From Latrodectus hesperus (taxonomy: Eukaryota > Arthropoda > Arachnida > Araneae > Theridiidae): a stretch of DNA of 64,000 nucleotides. Where the stretch lies: the NCBI GenBank assembly GCA_037975125.1, contig CM075860.1:38353391-38417390 (forward strand), in the 5' to 3' direction. The position numbers were made by a program, and so were the translations under genes. Below are positions 41,435-53,634 of the stretch, in pieces; positions within the stretch are counted from its first letter, which is position 1; each line of letters opens with the position of its first letter. The notes under the pieces were generated by a model that saw nothing but the letters and a program-made list of their open reading frames with translations, was not told the origin of the DNA and did not search any database.

Positions 41435-42071
41435 CAAGAGGTGTTCAAATGAAATGACACTCTGGATATAAATGAAGACTTTATTCAAAGTATTCACCAT
41501 AGGCCTGAATACAACGATCCCATTGATTAACGAGCGGAAGGATTCTTTGTTCCCAGAATTCCTGTTGCCGTGACAAAACCCAGTCTTACCACAGCATCCT
41601 TTGAGTTCGTCGTCGAGTTGAACCGCTTCCCATTTAGATGTTTTTTCTGATGACCAAATGCATGGAAATCACAAAGCGACATGTCTGGACTGTAGGGTGG
41701 ATAATCAAGCTGCTCCCGTATGAACTTGTCCTGTTCTGTGTGTGACTCTGGAGACGTGTGGATGCGAGTTCTCATGGAGCAGAACCATACCTTCCGTGAG
41801 AGTATTTTGCTCTTGATGGACCTGCGTATGCGTCGAGTTTCTCACAGTACATATCAGAGTTAATGGTTTTTCTGTTTAACGTCATCCTGTCATCACATGT
41901 ACTGCCGCATCAATTAGATGGCGCTCTTGGTAAGTGCCTGTGTTCTCTACGGCGCATGCTCCAATTCACGACGGAGAGACGATTCGCATTACTCCTAGAT
42001 GTCTATGCTACGTTCTCCCAAAGCGCCACGTTGTTACAACGTTTCGTGCCATTTCATCTAAACACCCCTTG
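41435..42071 (-). mobile_element. Mariner-like element, about 637-bp deletion derivative
   Basis: Terminal inverted repeats: left CAAGAGGTGTTCAAATGAAA, and right read inward CAAGGGGTGTTTAGATGAAA. TA is present at the left (41433-41434) but not preserved at the right. The minus-strand transposase C-terminal part shows VLLHENSHPH (family LLHDNARPH, Asp to Glu) near 41790-41760, then PPYSPDMSLCDFHAFG near 41700-41655 and KKHLNGKRFN. The N-terminal half is missing and frames shift. Inactive. Confidence 0.88.
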
Positions 42072-45000
42072 TTTTTTTGCTTTAAAAAATTTAAAGACAT
42101 TGTGGGGTAAGTGATTCCAAAATTAAAAGAGTTGAATTCAGTACTAAAATATATTAATTTGAGCTTGACTTAAACGATGGCATATCGTGACTTGATGTCA
42201 AATTGGAAAAATATCTGGACATTGCTTAAATTACAATTAAAAGTAGTGTAAGCAAATTCTACGATACCGTTTCAATGGAAATTGGTTAGATATTTATATT
42301 TCTCAAAAGTGTAGGTACCAGTTACAGTTAGAATCAACTGTAAATGTTGTGATTTACTGCACAGAATTCAAATTTTTTAAAAATGTTTTCATAGTATAAT
42401 AAATTAATAGACAAAATTACAGCTTCTGTAACTGAATGCATTAATTCCATATTAATGAATAATTTAATTGAATACAAATGAAATTATTGTTATAATTTTG
42501 TATTATATCCAACCTGATATTTTTTACTGTGAACTATATCTTACTTTTAGGACAAGGTGTTATAATAGGTTTTATAATAGAGAGCTCTGTATTATGAAAT
42601 AATGCAAAATATTCTTATCCAGCAACGACAAAAATAAAACCCTCTAAAATTATACAAAATATATCCAAAATATTTTTAGCTTTATCTATAAATATACAAG
42701 ACCGGGTGCAATTTAAATCATTCAATTTTTCCAAAGTGGTTTTTCCAGTTTTGGGAAACAGAGTTTAATTCATTTTTTTATATGAGACAGAAAAAGTTTA
42801 CGCTTCCGTATTCAAAGTTTTGATTACGTCTCTAAAAATTAGAAAAAAAAATGTCTAAGGGAAAAAAATGAATTAGGAAAAACGCGTACACCCATACGTC
42901 AACTATCACTATTTCCCTCCTGACCCAACAGGTCGTTGGAAAATCTACAGAGTTAATTTGCGTGAAACCTCTGACGCCGTCATGTGACGGAAAAATACGA
43001 ATGGGCAGCTCGCGCAGGCAACGTGTCGCGTGGCGCCAATTCTCCAATTGGCGAGGGAAGGCAGCATAGCGGGATGCCAAGGTGAACGGAATAAGTAATG
43101 AGAAAATAATAAGAGAATTATGGCATCATCTCAAAAACTAGACCATTTTGTTTTTACTGCTCCTCCGATACTGTCTCATAACCCCACCTCCTTGCCTGTC
43201 ATTGTAAATAAAAAAAAAGCAAATGATTGATCAGGGGGGTCGACTGAGAAGTCAGAGCAGCGAGTTCTTACCTGGAAAGATTACTGAACAAAGTCCATTG
43301 CAACTTCTGTGAGTTCTTTCTGAAAATCGCCAACATTAAGGACTGGCATTAGGAAATTATAGTTATGCTGGGAATTTTTAAGATCTTTAAATTTTGTGCT
43401 TATTTTTTTTTCTAAGAATCTTCACATGCATCGTTACAGCAACGTTTCATGAGCGTTTATATTGAATGGAAACATTCATGCAAATAATTTACCTTCTTCC
43501 TCAGGAATCCTTTGAGTAAAATAAAAAGTTCCAAAAAGCAACCTTCCAAATCATGGGCCTTTTAATGTTCGAAATGATACCTTTGAGGGTGAGGACTAAT
43601 TATAATTCCTCCTTTGGGGATTTTATCCCGTTCTCTAATTTAAATATTTCCCTTCATAATAATCAATCAAGACACCGACGATATGCATACGTAATTGTAG
43701 AAGATTCCAGAAGGTTACCACCTCAACTAAGCCATTATATTCGATAAAATCGATGAGCTTCGAGGTAAATTTATAATCTTAATCATGGTTATTTGCATCA
43801 GGTGAGCTTCCGAATTCGATCTTTGGTCAAACATAATTGATTAACCTCGTAAAGGTTTTAAATTGAAGAAGCTTTCGTTTGCAAACTGCTGTGAGAATGA
43901 ATCGCATTCATTTCCTGTCGTTAAGAAATGAAGAAGCTTGCACGCGCGGAGCTAATGATGCGCAATGTATGTGTGTTTCAAATTAAATGCCTTTCTTGGT
44001 TAATAAATTAGCCTTTGAAAGTTACTTATCACATTTTCGAAATCGAAAACTGCTTCAAAATCAATTTAAGTGGCTCATTTAATTAATGATTTCTTTAATT
44101 TATGCAATAATAAAAACAATGTGCATTGAATTTTCTACGATATGTTGTGAATGTTGACAGTAAATCTAATGTTTGTAGAATTTATGAAGTTAAAAAGAGT
44201 ATTAATGTATAAATAGTTATCGATCTGATCAACCTCATCAAAAATTATCAAGATAACGATCTCGTCGAAAATCTGGATAAAGAAACAATTGTTGTTTAGA
44301 GAAATTAACACTTAATTCCTATTATGAAAGTAATGTTTTTTAATACTCTGTCACAAATCACATTTTTTTAAACTTAAAATTGCATAAAATTCAATTTAAA
44401 TGCACCAAAGTCAGTCGGCTATGTGGAATATAGCATTAATTACTAATTTCAAAGATAATGGAAACCATAAATACATTAATATCTCTTAAAAAATAATGTA
44501 AAAAGGAACATTTAGAAAATATTTCAAATAGTTAATTATTGAATCTGCAAGAAATTAACAAGTACTAAGCACCAATATTAGTAGGCATAGAAAATGCATG
44601 GGTGAAATTAACTCCACAAATTAAAATATGATACTGTAAAAATGATTGCATTTAATTTACATTCACAAAAATTCGATGGTAATAAACCCAATCATATTCA
44701 GCTCAACGCTTCGTGCTTATATCCGAAAAGCTTCTTATAATTTAAATACTGAATTCTCAATTCATAGAATTTAGAGGACGATTTAATGTATTGTGTGAGT
44801 AAAAGATGAAATTCAAACCATCATTAGTTCAAACTTGATGATGCACACAACTTAATACTGAATAATCCTGCAGCAGAATTGTAATTTACGTTAGTCGAAA
44901 TATGAGCCAAATAATGCCAGTTACGACGCGAAGCGCCAAGAATGCGGCAACACACTGTAATGAAACCGAGCATAATCTATTTCAATTCTGAAATTTGTGT

Positions 45001-45134
45001 ACGTGTGACGTCATTAGCGTCACGAAAGGCTTCGAAGGTAATCATTGTTTCGCATATGGTTCGTAGTGTTGCCGATGGGGGATACTGCAATTGCAATTAA
45101 AGTGTTGCGTGTAAATTGTACTGGTTCTGAACTC

Positions 45135-45137
<3 letters not shown>
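42072..45137. other. Non-repetitive tract with candidate regulatory islands
   Basis: No gene recognised. Islands of higher GC and motif density alternate with AT-rich DNA. 42880-43090 has a perfect hairpin CGCCAATT-CTCC-AATTGGCG at 43034-43053. 43540-44100 includes TAATTATAATT and ATTTGCATCAGGTG (octamer beside an E box, near 43792). 44930-45130 has the palindromic CRE TGACGTCA at 45006-45013. No transposon ends found. The enhancer reading is inference from motif density. Confidence 0.35.

Positions 45138-45201
<64 letters not shown>
45138..45201. repeat. (AT)n microsatellite, about 64 bp
   Basis: Pure TA dinucleotide run. Confidence 0.98.
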
Positions 45202-45203
<2 letters not shown>

Positions 45204-45498
45204 AATTTTAGACTAATTTAATAATCGTTTATGTTTATTATTAACAGGAATAATAGTATGTTTTAAATATATTCATGTATAAGATAATATGAATAAGATT
45301 AAGAATGAATGAATTTTTCGTTTCAAGATGCGAAATTCTGTTATTGACGTGAATTTAATGATGCGTACTAAAAATGTCAGAACAAATTGGATCACGCAAA
45401 AGTAATTTAGTCTAAATGATTCACGATCATTTTAAAATTTGTTAACCCTAGGAAAGTAGGGTATCCATACACGATGTCCAAATATGTCCTTATGTTCA

Positions 45499-45765
45499 CC
45501 AATGGCCTAACGTTAGGACCGCGCTCTCCGAAACGGAAGGTCCTGGGTTTGATCTCAGATGCTGTTAAACAATGAGAGATGGGTGTTGCATTTTTCTTTC
45601 TGCGTGCTCATGTGTCGGGGTAGATACTTTTGTTTTTTTTGGATTTTCTACGACACATACGTGAATGGGGTCCGCTGTTTATGAAAAGCTCTCTGGAATG
45701 GTGAATACGCGGCAGTTGGCTACAGCCTTCTACCATTGGTCGACGCTGTGTCAAGTGAGGAATAA
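45499..45765 (+). mobile_element. SINE family E, copy 2
   Basis: tRNA-like head AATGGCCTAACGTTAGGACC with GGTCCTGGGTTTGATCTCAG as B box, about 40 bases downstream. The body aligns loosely with 35595-35820. It ends just before the tail of an oppositely oriented SINE C. Confidence 0.65.
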
Positions 45766-45777
45766 TATTTAATATAT

Positions 45778-46174
45778 TTTGTTTTTGTTGTTACTTATGA
45801 GACTTAAACAAGCCCAAGCTCGCTATGCAATTGACTAGGCGAATTTAAATCAGTAGGGATCATCTTTCATTTAACCAGAGCACCATGAAGGTGAAAGTAC
45901 GACTATGCTAAAAGCTCTTCCGATAGATGGCGGATCAACAAGAGGATCAACTCCCTCAATTCAGACATTGATCTGGAGAGGGAGAAAATTTTTTCCAGAC
46001 CATTACACCCATGGAAACTGCTCAACGACTGATCACAGAAGTTTCGATTCCACAGATTTAACAAACACGTATATCGCGTGTACTTGTTGGGTCTTTGGAG
46101 GCATTGAGAATAGAACCCCGCTCTTCTGGACCGAAGGCCGATACCTAAACCACTACTCTACCACGGCCTTTGAT
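45778..46174 (-). mobile_element. SINE family C, copy 2
   Basis: Reverse complement begins TGGTAGAGTAGTGGTTTAGG (A box region), with GGGTTCTATTCTC as a degenerate B box. It matches copy 1 through TGTGGAATCGAAA, GTTGAGCAGTTTCCA, CCATCTATCGGAAGAG and CTCTGGTTAAATGAAAGATG to an A/C-rich tail at 45778. The 92-codon plus-strand frame is the same antisense artefact seen in copy 1. Confidence 0.88.
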
Positions 46175-46236
46175 ATATTCTAAAATTTTAATATAAATTT
46201 TGTATAAATTCTTGTTTGAAAATATTTAAATTAAAC

Positions 46237-46505
46237 GCTAGGGCATGAAAGCCCATGTGGGCCAAGGCCTACAGTGCCCAGTTCTGTTTTAGAGACCGAG
46301 AGGCCCTGGGGTGTGAAGCATGTGTCCCGATTATGTGGTCAGTCTAACGAGAAACCACCAGTGTTTAGTTCCCAAGCATGCTTGATACTCAGTTTATCGA
46401 TCCACTGAAGGAATGAAAGGCTGAGTCGACATTGCCCTGGATCGAATTTCGGACCTGTACCTTGGGAGTGTGAAACGCTCCCACTAAGACGTCGTGCTAT
46501 TTTGA
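46237..46505 (-). mobile_element. SINE family D, copy 3
   Basis: Best preserved D copy. On the minus strand it has a head with TCTTAGTGGGAGCGTTTCAC and GGTCCGAAATTCGATCC, then the D body. Third member of a run of adjacent SINEs (E, C, D). Confidence 0.85.
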
Positions 46506-48100
46506 AAGTATCTACAATACACATAAAATTATTTCAACGCTTGTTTAAAAAAATTTAGCCCCGAATTAAAAAATTTTTTATTGTATACAGACTATATAAT
46601 TAACTACGGATTGTTTACAAATTTGCGTATTAGAAATATACTCATTACTTATAAACACCGTTGTACCCATTAAATAGGAGATTTATCCGAAGATAAATTA
46701 TATTTTCAATTAATAACTCACATTTTCAAATTAAATTAAATTAAAATTTCGTTAAATGTTTTAAAAAGCAAATCAGAACCTTATAACCCTTTAAGTTTAG
46801 AATTAATTCATTGTACACTGAATTCATCTTTTCCCTTTCTACCCTGCATTTACCACCAAGTATACACACACATATAAACTCCTTTTATCATTGGTACTTA
46901 TAAAAATGGTATATTTATGACAAAAAGTGGTTTAAGAACAAAATCTGTAAATATGAGGACATTTCAAAAACAAGATGTTTGTTTAACTGCTTTTTGACTA
47001 AGTAGGTAGAAAAACGTTTCAGGATATGGCACTGCGGTATAGCAGCCTCTACTTGTGTAGAACTGCTTATTCAAATTATCGTTAGCAGCTGAATTTTTCA
47101 TTTAAATTGTATCCACAATTCAAACTTTTTAAGGAGACATACACAAATTTATGTAAGCAGTATTCGAGAATTCGATGATCGAAAATTAAGTTTAAATCAT
47201 ATTAATTCCAGTGCAATTAATAAAACAGATGTTGATGAAACCCTTAGTGTGTAATCAGAATTCATGTTTTACGTATTTATTTAATCTACTTAATAAAATG
47301 TAGATCTTGGTAAACAGTATTTTATAGGCAATATCTCCAAGAAGCTTTCATACAATTTTTAATTAATCTCACCTAAAGATATTCATATTTTTCACCTCTA
47401 ATTATATTAATAATGATTTTATGCTCATGTGCATTTGATTAAATACCAAGAAAACCAGTATATGTGTGCATATGCAAATACTGTAGATATTAGCCAATCA
47501 ACTGCGCGATGTAATGAACACCATCTGCTGAAGGCAATCGATATCTAGCAAAACTGTTCACTCCTTCATTTCATTCATCAGGAATGGAAATATGATTAAA
47601 AGTTAAATTTATTGGGTTATTTCAGATTTTTATTCCGTTTTTTAGTTTTACAGTCATATTTATCCCACAAGACAATTTGTTTAGAATCGCCGCAGAATCC
47701 AATATTTTTTTTATCATCTAAATCAATTATTGCAGCTTCAATGGAAGGTTATCAATATTTAATGTTGGTAACTTTGAGCATGACATTATAGTTTAAAGCT
47801 CGACTGATAAGACATAGAATCTCTGAATAATAGATAAGACGTAGAAATGTCAGGTAGTGGTAAGGCTGAAAAAAAAGAACATTTAAAAGAACAAGGTCTC
47901 CGAGGACACACGAGAATTTTTAAGTCAAATAGAAACGGAACATTTCATCTGATTTCTACTGATTTGAATACTAAAGCATTAGTAAGTATCAGTAAAGTTC
48001 AGCAAGTAATCGTTGATGTACCAGTCAAATATATGTATCGGAACTAAAGATTTACACGTGTGCCTTGTTTTGTCATTTAATCCAAAACTTTATGCCTTTC
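46506..48100. other. No gene seen
   Basis: AT-rich. A 66-codon frame at 47847-48047 starts MSGSGKAEKKEHLKEQGL in a reasonable ATG context but matches no family I know and shows no splice or promoter support. Confidence 0.35.
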
Positions 48101-48199
48101 CTTGGCCTATTAACATTCCATAGGACAATCTAAAACTGGAAACGCATAATATTGTTGACGAATCTCTTCCCAATTAGATACTTTCACTTCTAGAAGAAG

Positions 48200-48850
48200 A
48201 AAACAACTGAGGACGGAAAATGTGGTTGTTGATTTATTTTTGTCCACGAGGATCCGATGACGTCATGTGCAAGTACCTAACTGTATTGGGTGAATGGTCA
48301 TATGAGGGCAGATATCACAGTGCTGGACGTCCACTCATCATTAATAAAGTATGATGTTCGAAGCGGCCCTTATTTATGAAATATGATCGGCGACAGACAA
48401 TGGCTCAGTTACCATCGACTATAACATGGGCCAAAGAAGTTTTTCTAAGCAAGTAAGTGATGCTTGTCTCTGCTTACCACCGATCTTATTTTGTGAAGAG
48501 GAGCAATGTCAGACATTACGCGTCACTAAGGACATCGAACACTGATGTCTGCTACTCGTCTCACCATTATTCGACCACTCTCAAAAATGTTTCGCGAGTT
48601 GCCGATGAATCATGTAATTTGGAAAGACTCATTTCATGTGTTCGACCCATCACAATCCGCCATATTTCAAAGTTACTTAAATCATCAGCCTTTTGCTTGA
48701 AACACACGCGTAATCACAGAAATGTGTTGCTTCATTTTCTTCAGAATAAACTATATATCGTTCCTACTGTATTACGGCGTGTCTGTTATGTCAACTAAGA
48801 TGGTTCAATGTCAAATTGAGGAAGTGGTTACAGAGTTTTGGAATATTAAA
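48200..48850. other. Unassigned higher-GC region, possible worn transposon
   Basis: GC and complexity rise relative to the flanks. A 113-codon plus-strand frame (48457-48798) has no domain I can name. General texture resembles old Tc1-like sequence, but no diagnostic motif or terminal repeat was found. A palindromic TGACGTCA lies at 48258-48265. Confidence 0.3.
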
Positions 48851-49286
48851 TGTAAGTTTCTCAAATATAAAATTTATTATTTTGATTTTAACAAATGATT
48901 CTACTTAAGAAATAAATATCCATCAAAAAAGTCAATTTTTTCTGGGAAATTTTTAAGCCAATTTAATCTAAACTTTTAGATTTTGAAATGAATAAAATGA
49001 AATAACTTTAAATATATATGAATTTCACTCATTTAATTATTTGATAAAAGTGGAATGAAGTATCCTTTAATACTTAATAAAATTGACATTCGTCTTTCAA
49101 TCATTTAACATTCTTCAGTTGTAAGCACCCCTCCAAATAAAGGAAATCCTTCAACTATTTTTGTTTTTCGCGTGTGTAAGGTGTTAATAGGTCTCGTGAT
49201 TCCAATTTAATATAATGTTTCCTTTTTTAATGTAACTATCCTTAATAGCAGCAAAGAGTTCCTTGCTATCTATATAATTCAATATA

Positions 49287-49892
49287 CAAGGTAAACTAGA
49301 AAACTCTCACCGTTTTTATTGACCTAAAAGAACATGAGCTACAGAAAGTGTAGCTAATTGTTAGTCCTCGAAGTAATCGTTGGCATCCAGCACCTTCTGC
49401 CAACGTGTCTCCATTTGTGCAGTCCCCTTGCGGTAAAACTCAGGAGGTTTTGGAAGCAAAGAAGTCTGTGAGTGCTTGGCGCAAGTCTGCTTCACTAGTG
49501 AAAGATATTCCACGAAAATGATTGTCCAGGGAATGGAAGAGGTTGTAATCTAAAGGAGCAAGGTCAGATGAGTGCCAGAAAGTCCCCCAACAAAGACGCT
49601 ATATGGTATTCCTGGCCACCCACGTGACCTCACGTTATCGGTCAAGAAGAGTACACCTTTGAGATTAACCAGTGCTGGCTCCTTCTGTTGCTATGCCTAT
49701 TGCCCACATCCCAACTTTTGCAAGTACAAGTCCACAGTTGGTTTGTTGGTAGTAGATGAATGTGCGCGGTGGAGCTGCTATTCTAACGACTTATATTCCC
49801 ATTCTCAATTACGTCTCACACTGATCTGTATACCTATTCTTACTTCATTCAATGGACATGCGAAAACGGCAAGAACTTTCTTATTTACCCTG
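49287..49892 (-). mobile_element. Mariner-like element, 606-bp deletion derivative
   Basis: TA at both sides (49285-49286, 49893-49894). Imperfect terminal repeats: left CAAGGTAAACTAGAAAACTC, and right read inward CAGGGTAAATAAGAAAGTTC. The minus-strand transposase C-terminus reads SDLAPLDYNLFHSLDNHF near 49575-49520, then FTSEADLRQALTDFFASK and TRWQKVLDANDYFED ending near 49360. The N-terminal half and the first two catalytic Asp are missing or unreadable; the third Asp (family SPDLAPSDY) survives. Inactive. Confidence 0.9.
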
Positions 49893-50035
49893 TATTTACT
49901 TAAGATAAGAATACAAAATAATACTTAGTATATTTATACTTTTCTATCTTATTACATGCAAAGTATCTTAATTCTCATGTTAAGTTGTTGTTGCTAAGCT
50001 TAACATGAAAACTAATATTTGCATAGTAAAAAATA

Positions 50036-50307
50036 AAATTTCAGGACTGTTTCGACTTTCTACTGGTCACTTGAAGTATATGATCTTCGAGGACGGTGAA
50101 AGAAAATACCCATCATGCCCCAAGTGCGACAATGCTCCGTTTTGCCCGCAACACATCTTGAAGTGCTTGGGGTTTTCTCGTGAGGAGGCTGTGAAAAGTC
50201 CACATCTGCTTTTGGACTTTTTGGCTGTCTATGATCTCATGGATCTGGTCTAGTGGAACTAGACCAGATGGGGATTAGTCCCACCACCACCATCACCAAA
50301 ATTTCAG
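50036..50307 (+). mobile_element. Jockey-like LINE, 5'-truncated, with 10-bp TSD
   Basis: The body 50046-50297 lies between exact copies of AAAATTTCAG (50036-50045, 50298-50307). It encodes the last part of a reverse transcriptase ORF: RLSTGHLKYMIFEDGE, then CPKCDNAPFCPQHILKC (Cys-x2-Cys-x8-His-x3-Cys) and LLLDFLAVYDLMDLV with stop TAG at 50251. The frame has no internal stop, which suggests a young copy. The short tail is (CCA)n-like. The apparent start ATG at 50005 lies in flanking DNA. Confidence 0.92.
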
Positions 50308-52015
50308 AACTTCTCAAATGCCTCAATTACTACAAATGAACATTAAAGCTTAAAGAAACTATTTTTGTCTAAGTGAAATTATCACTTAATTTAAAGTTAT
50401 TTCAGATAAAATGAAAAGTTTAAAGTACGCTTAATATTTGCATTCATTTTATAAGACATAAAATGATTTAGAAGTGAAATAGGAAACCTTAAAAACATTC
50501 ATGTGCAATAATTTTTATATGTAAGAACATTAAAAATTTAAATCGTAAATTTAGAAGTTTATACATGTTCACGTTAAGTATATATAAGTGTTATTAAGAA
50601 AAATATCAGTGTCATTATGCTATGTCAGAACAGTGATATTTGATTGATGGAAGAATGATGGAAAGAAAATTCCAAATTGTGGAATGTAAACTCATATTTA
50701 AAATATTAAGACTTCTATATCTAAAAATAAATTGATATATAGTAATTGCAAAAATGTATTAATAGTGCGCAATATCCATATTTTTCTAATAAACACTCTG
50801 GTTCAATCCTTTGAATAATGTTTCTTAGTTTAGCCTCCTTCCTACGAGCCTCAATAAAGTAACTAAGGTGTTGCCGTTTCGAAGTTTCGTGTTTTCAGTT
50901 TTAATAAGTTCCTGGCTTGTGTACGATTTACTCTAAACTATAAGTGCTGAATTCTTTCGTTAAATAATTGACAGGGTGGTCATTAACAGGTGTTGAAACT
51001 TACAATAATAAATGTCTAGGTATGCTTACTTACAATTGACTGCCGCTGAGTTATGGCCATGCGGGTATTAAAATTGCACTGAACCCCGTTAACTGATTCG
51101 AATCTAAATTTTATAGCTAAACTTGCTTCTAAGATTCTAAAAATAAATTAAATGGTTTTATACCGTACACATTCTATTTAATTTTTGTCATGAAATATTT
51201 TATTTAGGGTTGTTTACAAATATGCACGAAGTAAAGAACTTTTCAATATTATATTCGCATTAAATATTTATTTATGATTTCACATTAAAATACATCAATG
51301 TGAACTCATTACGCAGAATCCAATAAAGTGAGTCATTTGGCAGTTAAATATTTTGATAGAACTCAAAGCAAGTTTCAGTTACAAGTATGTAAACGTCTGT
51401 AATACAGCTTTATTTTTTTAATCAATTTAAAATTTAATAAAACTCTATTTTAAAATTAATGAAACATATAAATAGAATGAATTAATTTTATTACTATAAA
51501 TCAGTTAAATAAAAATAATTTGCGAGTTTAAACTTTGCACAGGAATTAATAAAAGCCCCACTTCATCAGCGATGGGACTTTAGTTACTACAATTGATATG
51601 CACTAAAATAAAAAAAAACTACAGAACGAAAATATCTAATAAATATTTTCCCAAGACTCTTTAAAATTACTATTCATAATTATAAATTTTATTGCCTATT
51701 AAAATTAGAGAACTATTTATTATTAAATTATATTTTCGAACACATTTCGTCGATAACAATTCAATTCTGTTCAATAGTATTAAAGTAGGTTTAAAGAAGC
51801 ATAATTATTTCTAATTAATCGTATAATTTCTGCTTCAATTAATATAATTCTTTTATTATTTACATATTAATTCATTCTGTTAAAAATTTTCAGTGGTATT
51901 CGCAATGTGGTAAATCAGCGGGAAGTGAAGGGAATTTAAATGAAGCAATAGTTTACACACATAAATCAAACTCAGGCGTCGCTGTTTACACTGCTATACA
52001 GCAACTGTTATCCTT
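50308..52015. other. No gene seen
   Basis: AT-rich sequence with no recognised feature. Confidence 0.4.
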
Positions 52016-52570
52016 TCCCTCTTTTTTTCTTCTTCAAGGCGCCCATTGATGACGCAAGATTTCACTCAGGAATTCTTTTCGAATCGACATCACGTGACGA
52101 GATTTATTTCGTGACTTCACTTTCTTTCTTCGGCTGTGGTAAAAAAAAATAGATATAATAAATAAAATAAATAATAATTTCCATCACAAGCGCAAAAACG
52201 GACATCGGTTGTCATTTTTGAATTTTCCGGAGACAAATTGAGCGGCAAAAATCCCCAGTGTCTGGCATGCGTTGCATTTCGCGTGGGTGGGGATCCTGAC
52301 GAGGGGCCACTCGCGCTGGGCCCCACAGAACGGAGTCGATGAGCCTTCGAAGCGACAGATGGGACGTGGCCCTCGGGGCCCGTTAGAGGGCTCCAAGCTG
52401 GCTGAGTCTGGTTCCTTGAAACAGCGGTGCCGCACCCCTTTCCAGCGTCTTTGTTTTTATTTATCGCGACGCATTTGTCTGAGGCTGCGGTGTCTCTTTG
52501 ACCCTCGGATGCCGGAGCTCATTGGGAACTGCTAATGACCGTGATTCGACAGGTGTTAGGACTCGCCTTC
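52016..52570. other. GC-rich island, candidate promoter or enhancer
   Basis: The core 52255-52520 is strongly GC-rich against AT-rich flanks (GGGGCCACTCGCGCTGGGCC; GGCCCTCGGGGCCCGTTAG). The upstream part has CATCACGTGACG (CACGTG E box, near 52089) and the downstream edge CAGGTGTTAGG near 52551. Both strands are open for 80-87 codons, but the predicted peptides are proline/arginine-rich compositional by-products. No repeat family recognised. Confidence 0.45.
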
Positions 52571-53634
52571 ACAGCCAATGGGAAGTGTTTACTCTCTTGC
52601 GAAATGTTAATATTGATCTTTTTTTCTCAATGATGAGATTATTTTAATTAATTTTATTTTTAATTTATTCACAAGTAAAACAGAGAATTGTAGGTTTCTT
52701 GTAGGTGAGGATTTAACCATTATTTTGAATGATTCTGAAATTGGAATAATGCTTAAAAGGAAATGATGTATATTTCTTTGAACAAAGGAAAAGTAATCAA
52801 GTTAGAATTGAATTATAAGTGTAAACTTTGCTTTAATTGCAGTTTCAAATATTCCTGAGTGAGTTATTACTTAAATCGAATTTTTAAAAAAGTTTATCGT
52901 TAAAAGTTTTTAAGAAAGAGGCCAAAAGGAAATTTCTATGACTATAATCGTATAGCAAGAAATTAGATAATTAGCATTCAATTTATTTTAAATATAAATA
53001 TAAATATAGATGTGATGTATGTAAATCTAAATATTAGCAATACATAAAAATTATTGTTCTTTAAAATCATTTAATATTTATTAAGTTATAATTAAAAATT
53101 TAATAACTTAGATAACCACAGTTAATTCCCTAAAAAGATGGATCCATTGCAAATGTAGGTTTGTTCAGCTTATAAGGCAGGATTTGTAAACTTAAACTTA
53201 TTTTAAGCATATACTCTCCAGCATACGTTTGTTGTAATGTCAAAATAAATAATTCTGAATATATTTAAGAACTCGCTTTTAATACCTATTTTCTTTTATC
53301 CAAAATAAATCTCTTTAGCTTAAAAAATTTGAGGATTGGTAAGCTTAAAGGAATCCTAAGCTTTTAAATAAAATACAGTTACTTTGTGTATTATCTTTTC
53401 GATAACAAATTATCATTTAATCACTAATGTATGCAATACGAGGATTTATCTAGAAAGCTAAACCTTAAATCAGATATTAAATTAAATATTTGTTAAAAAA
53501 TGCTTATGATGTCAAAAAAAAGTATTTATTATTCATTTATTTTTATCGATGATTCATTTCAAACAAACAAACTTACAATTTACTAAATAGAACTGAAGTA
53601 TTAAATTTAAAAAATATCTCTTTTGTTCTGGAAA
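52571..53634. other. No gene seen
   Basis: AT-rich sequence with no recognised feature. Confidence 0.4.

Noticed and set aside
41863..42114. AGATGGCGC word near 41918 as a second CTCF site
   Set aside because: Upstream positions do not fit the consensus, and it lies inside a mariner remnant.
47847..48047. 66-codon ORF with a reasonable start context
   Set aside because: No domain, no splice or promoter support, and within the length expected by chance.
49572..49928. Plus-strand ORF of 118 codons
   Set aside because: Antisense to a mariner transposase remnant and runs past the element end.
52117..52535. Three overlapping ORFs of 69-87 codons on both strands
   Set aside because: They reflect low stop-codon frequency in a GC-rich island; the predicted peptides are compositional.
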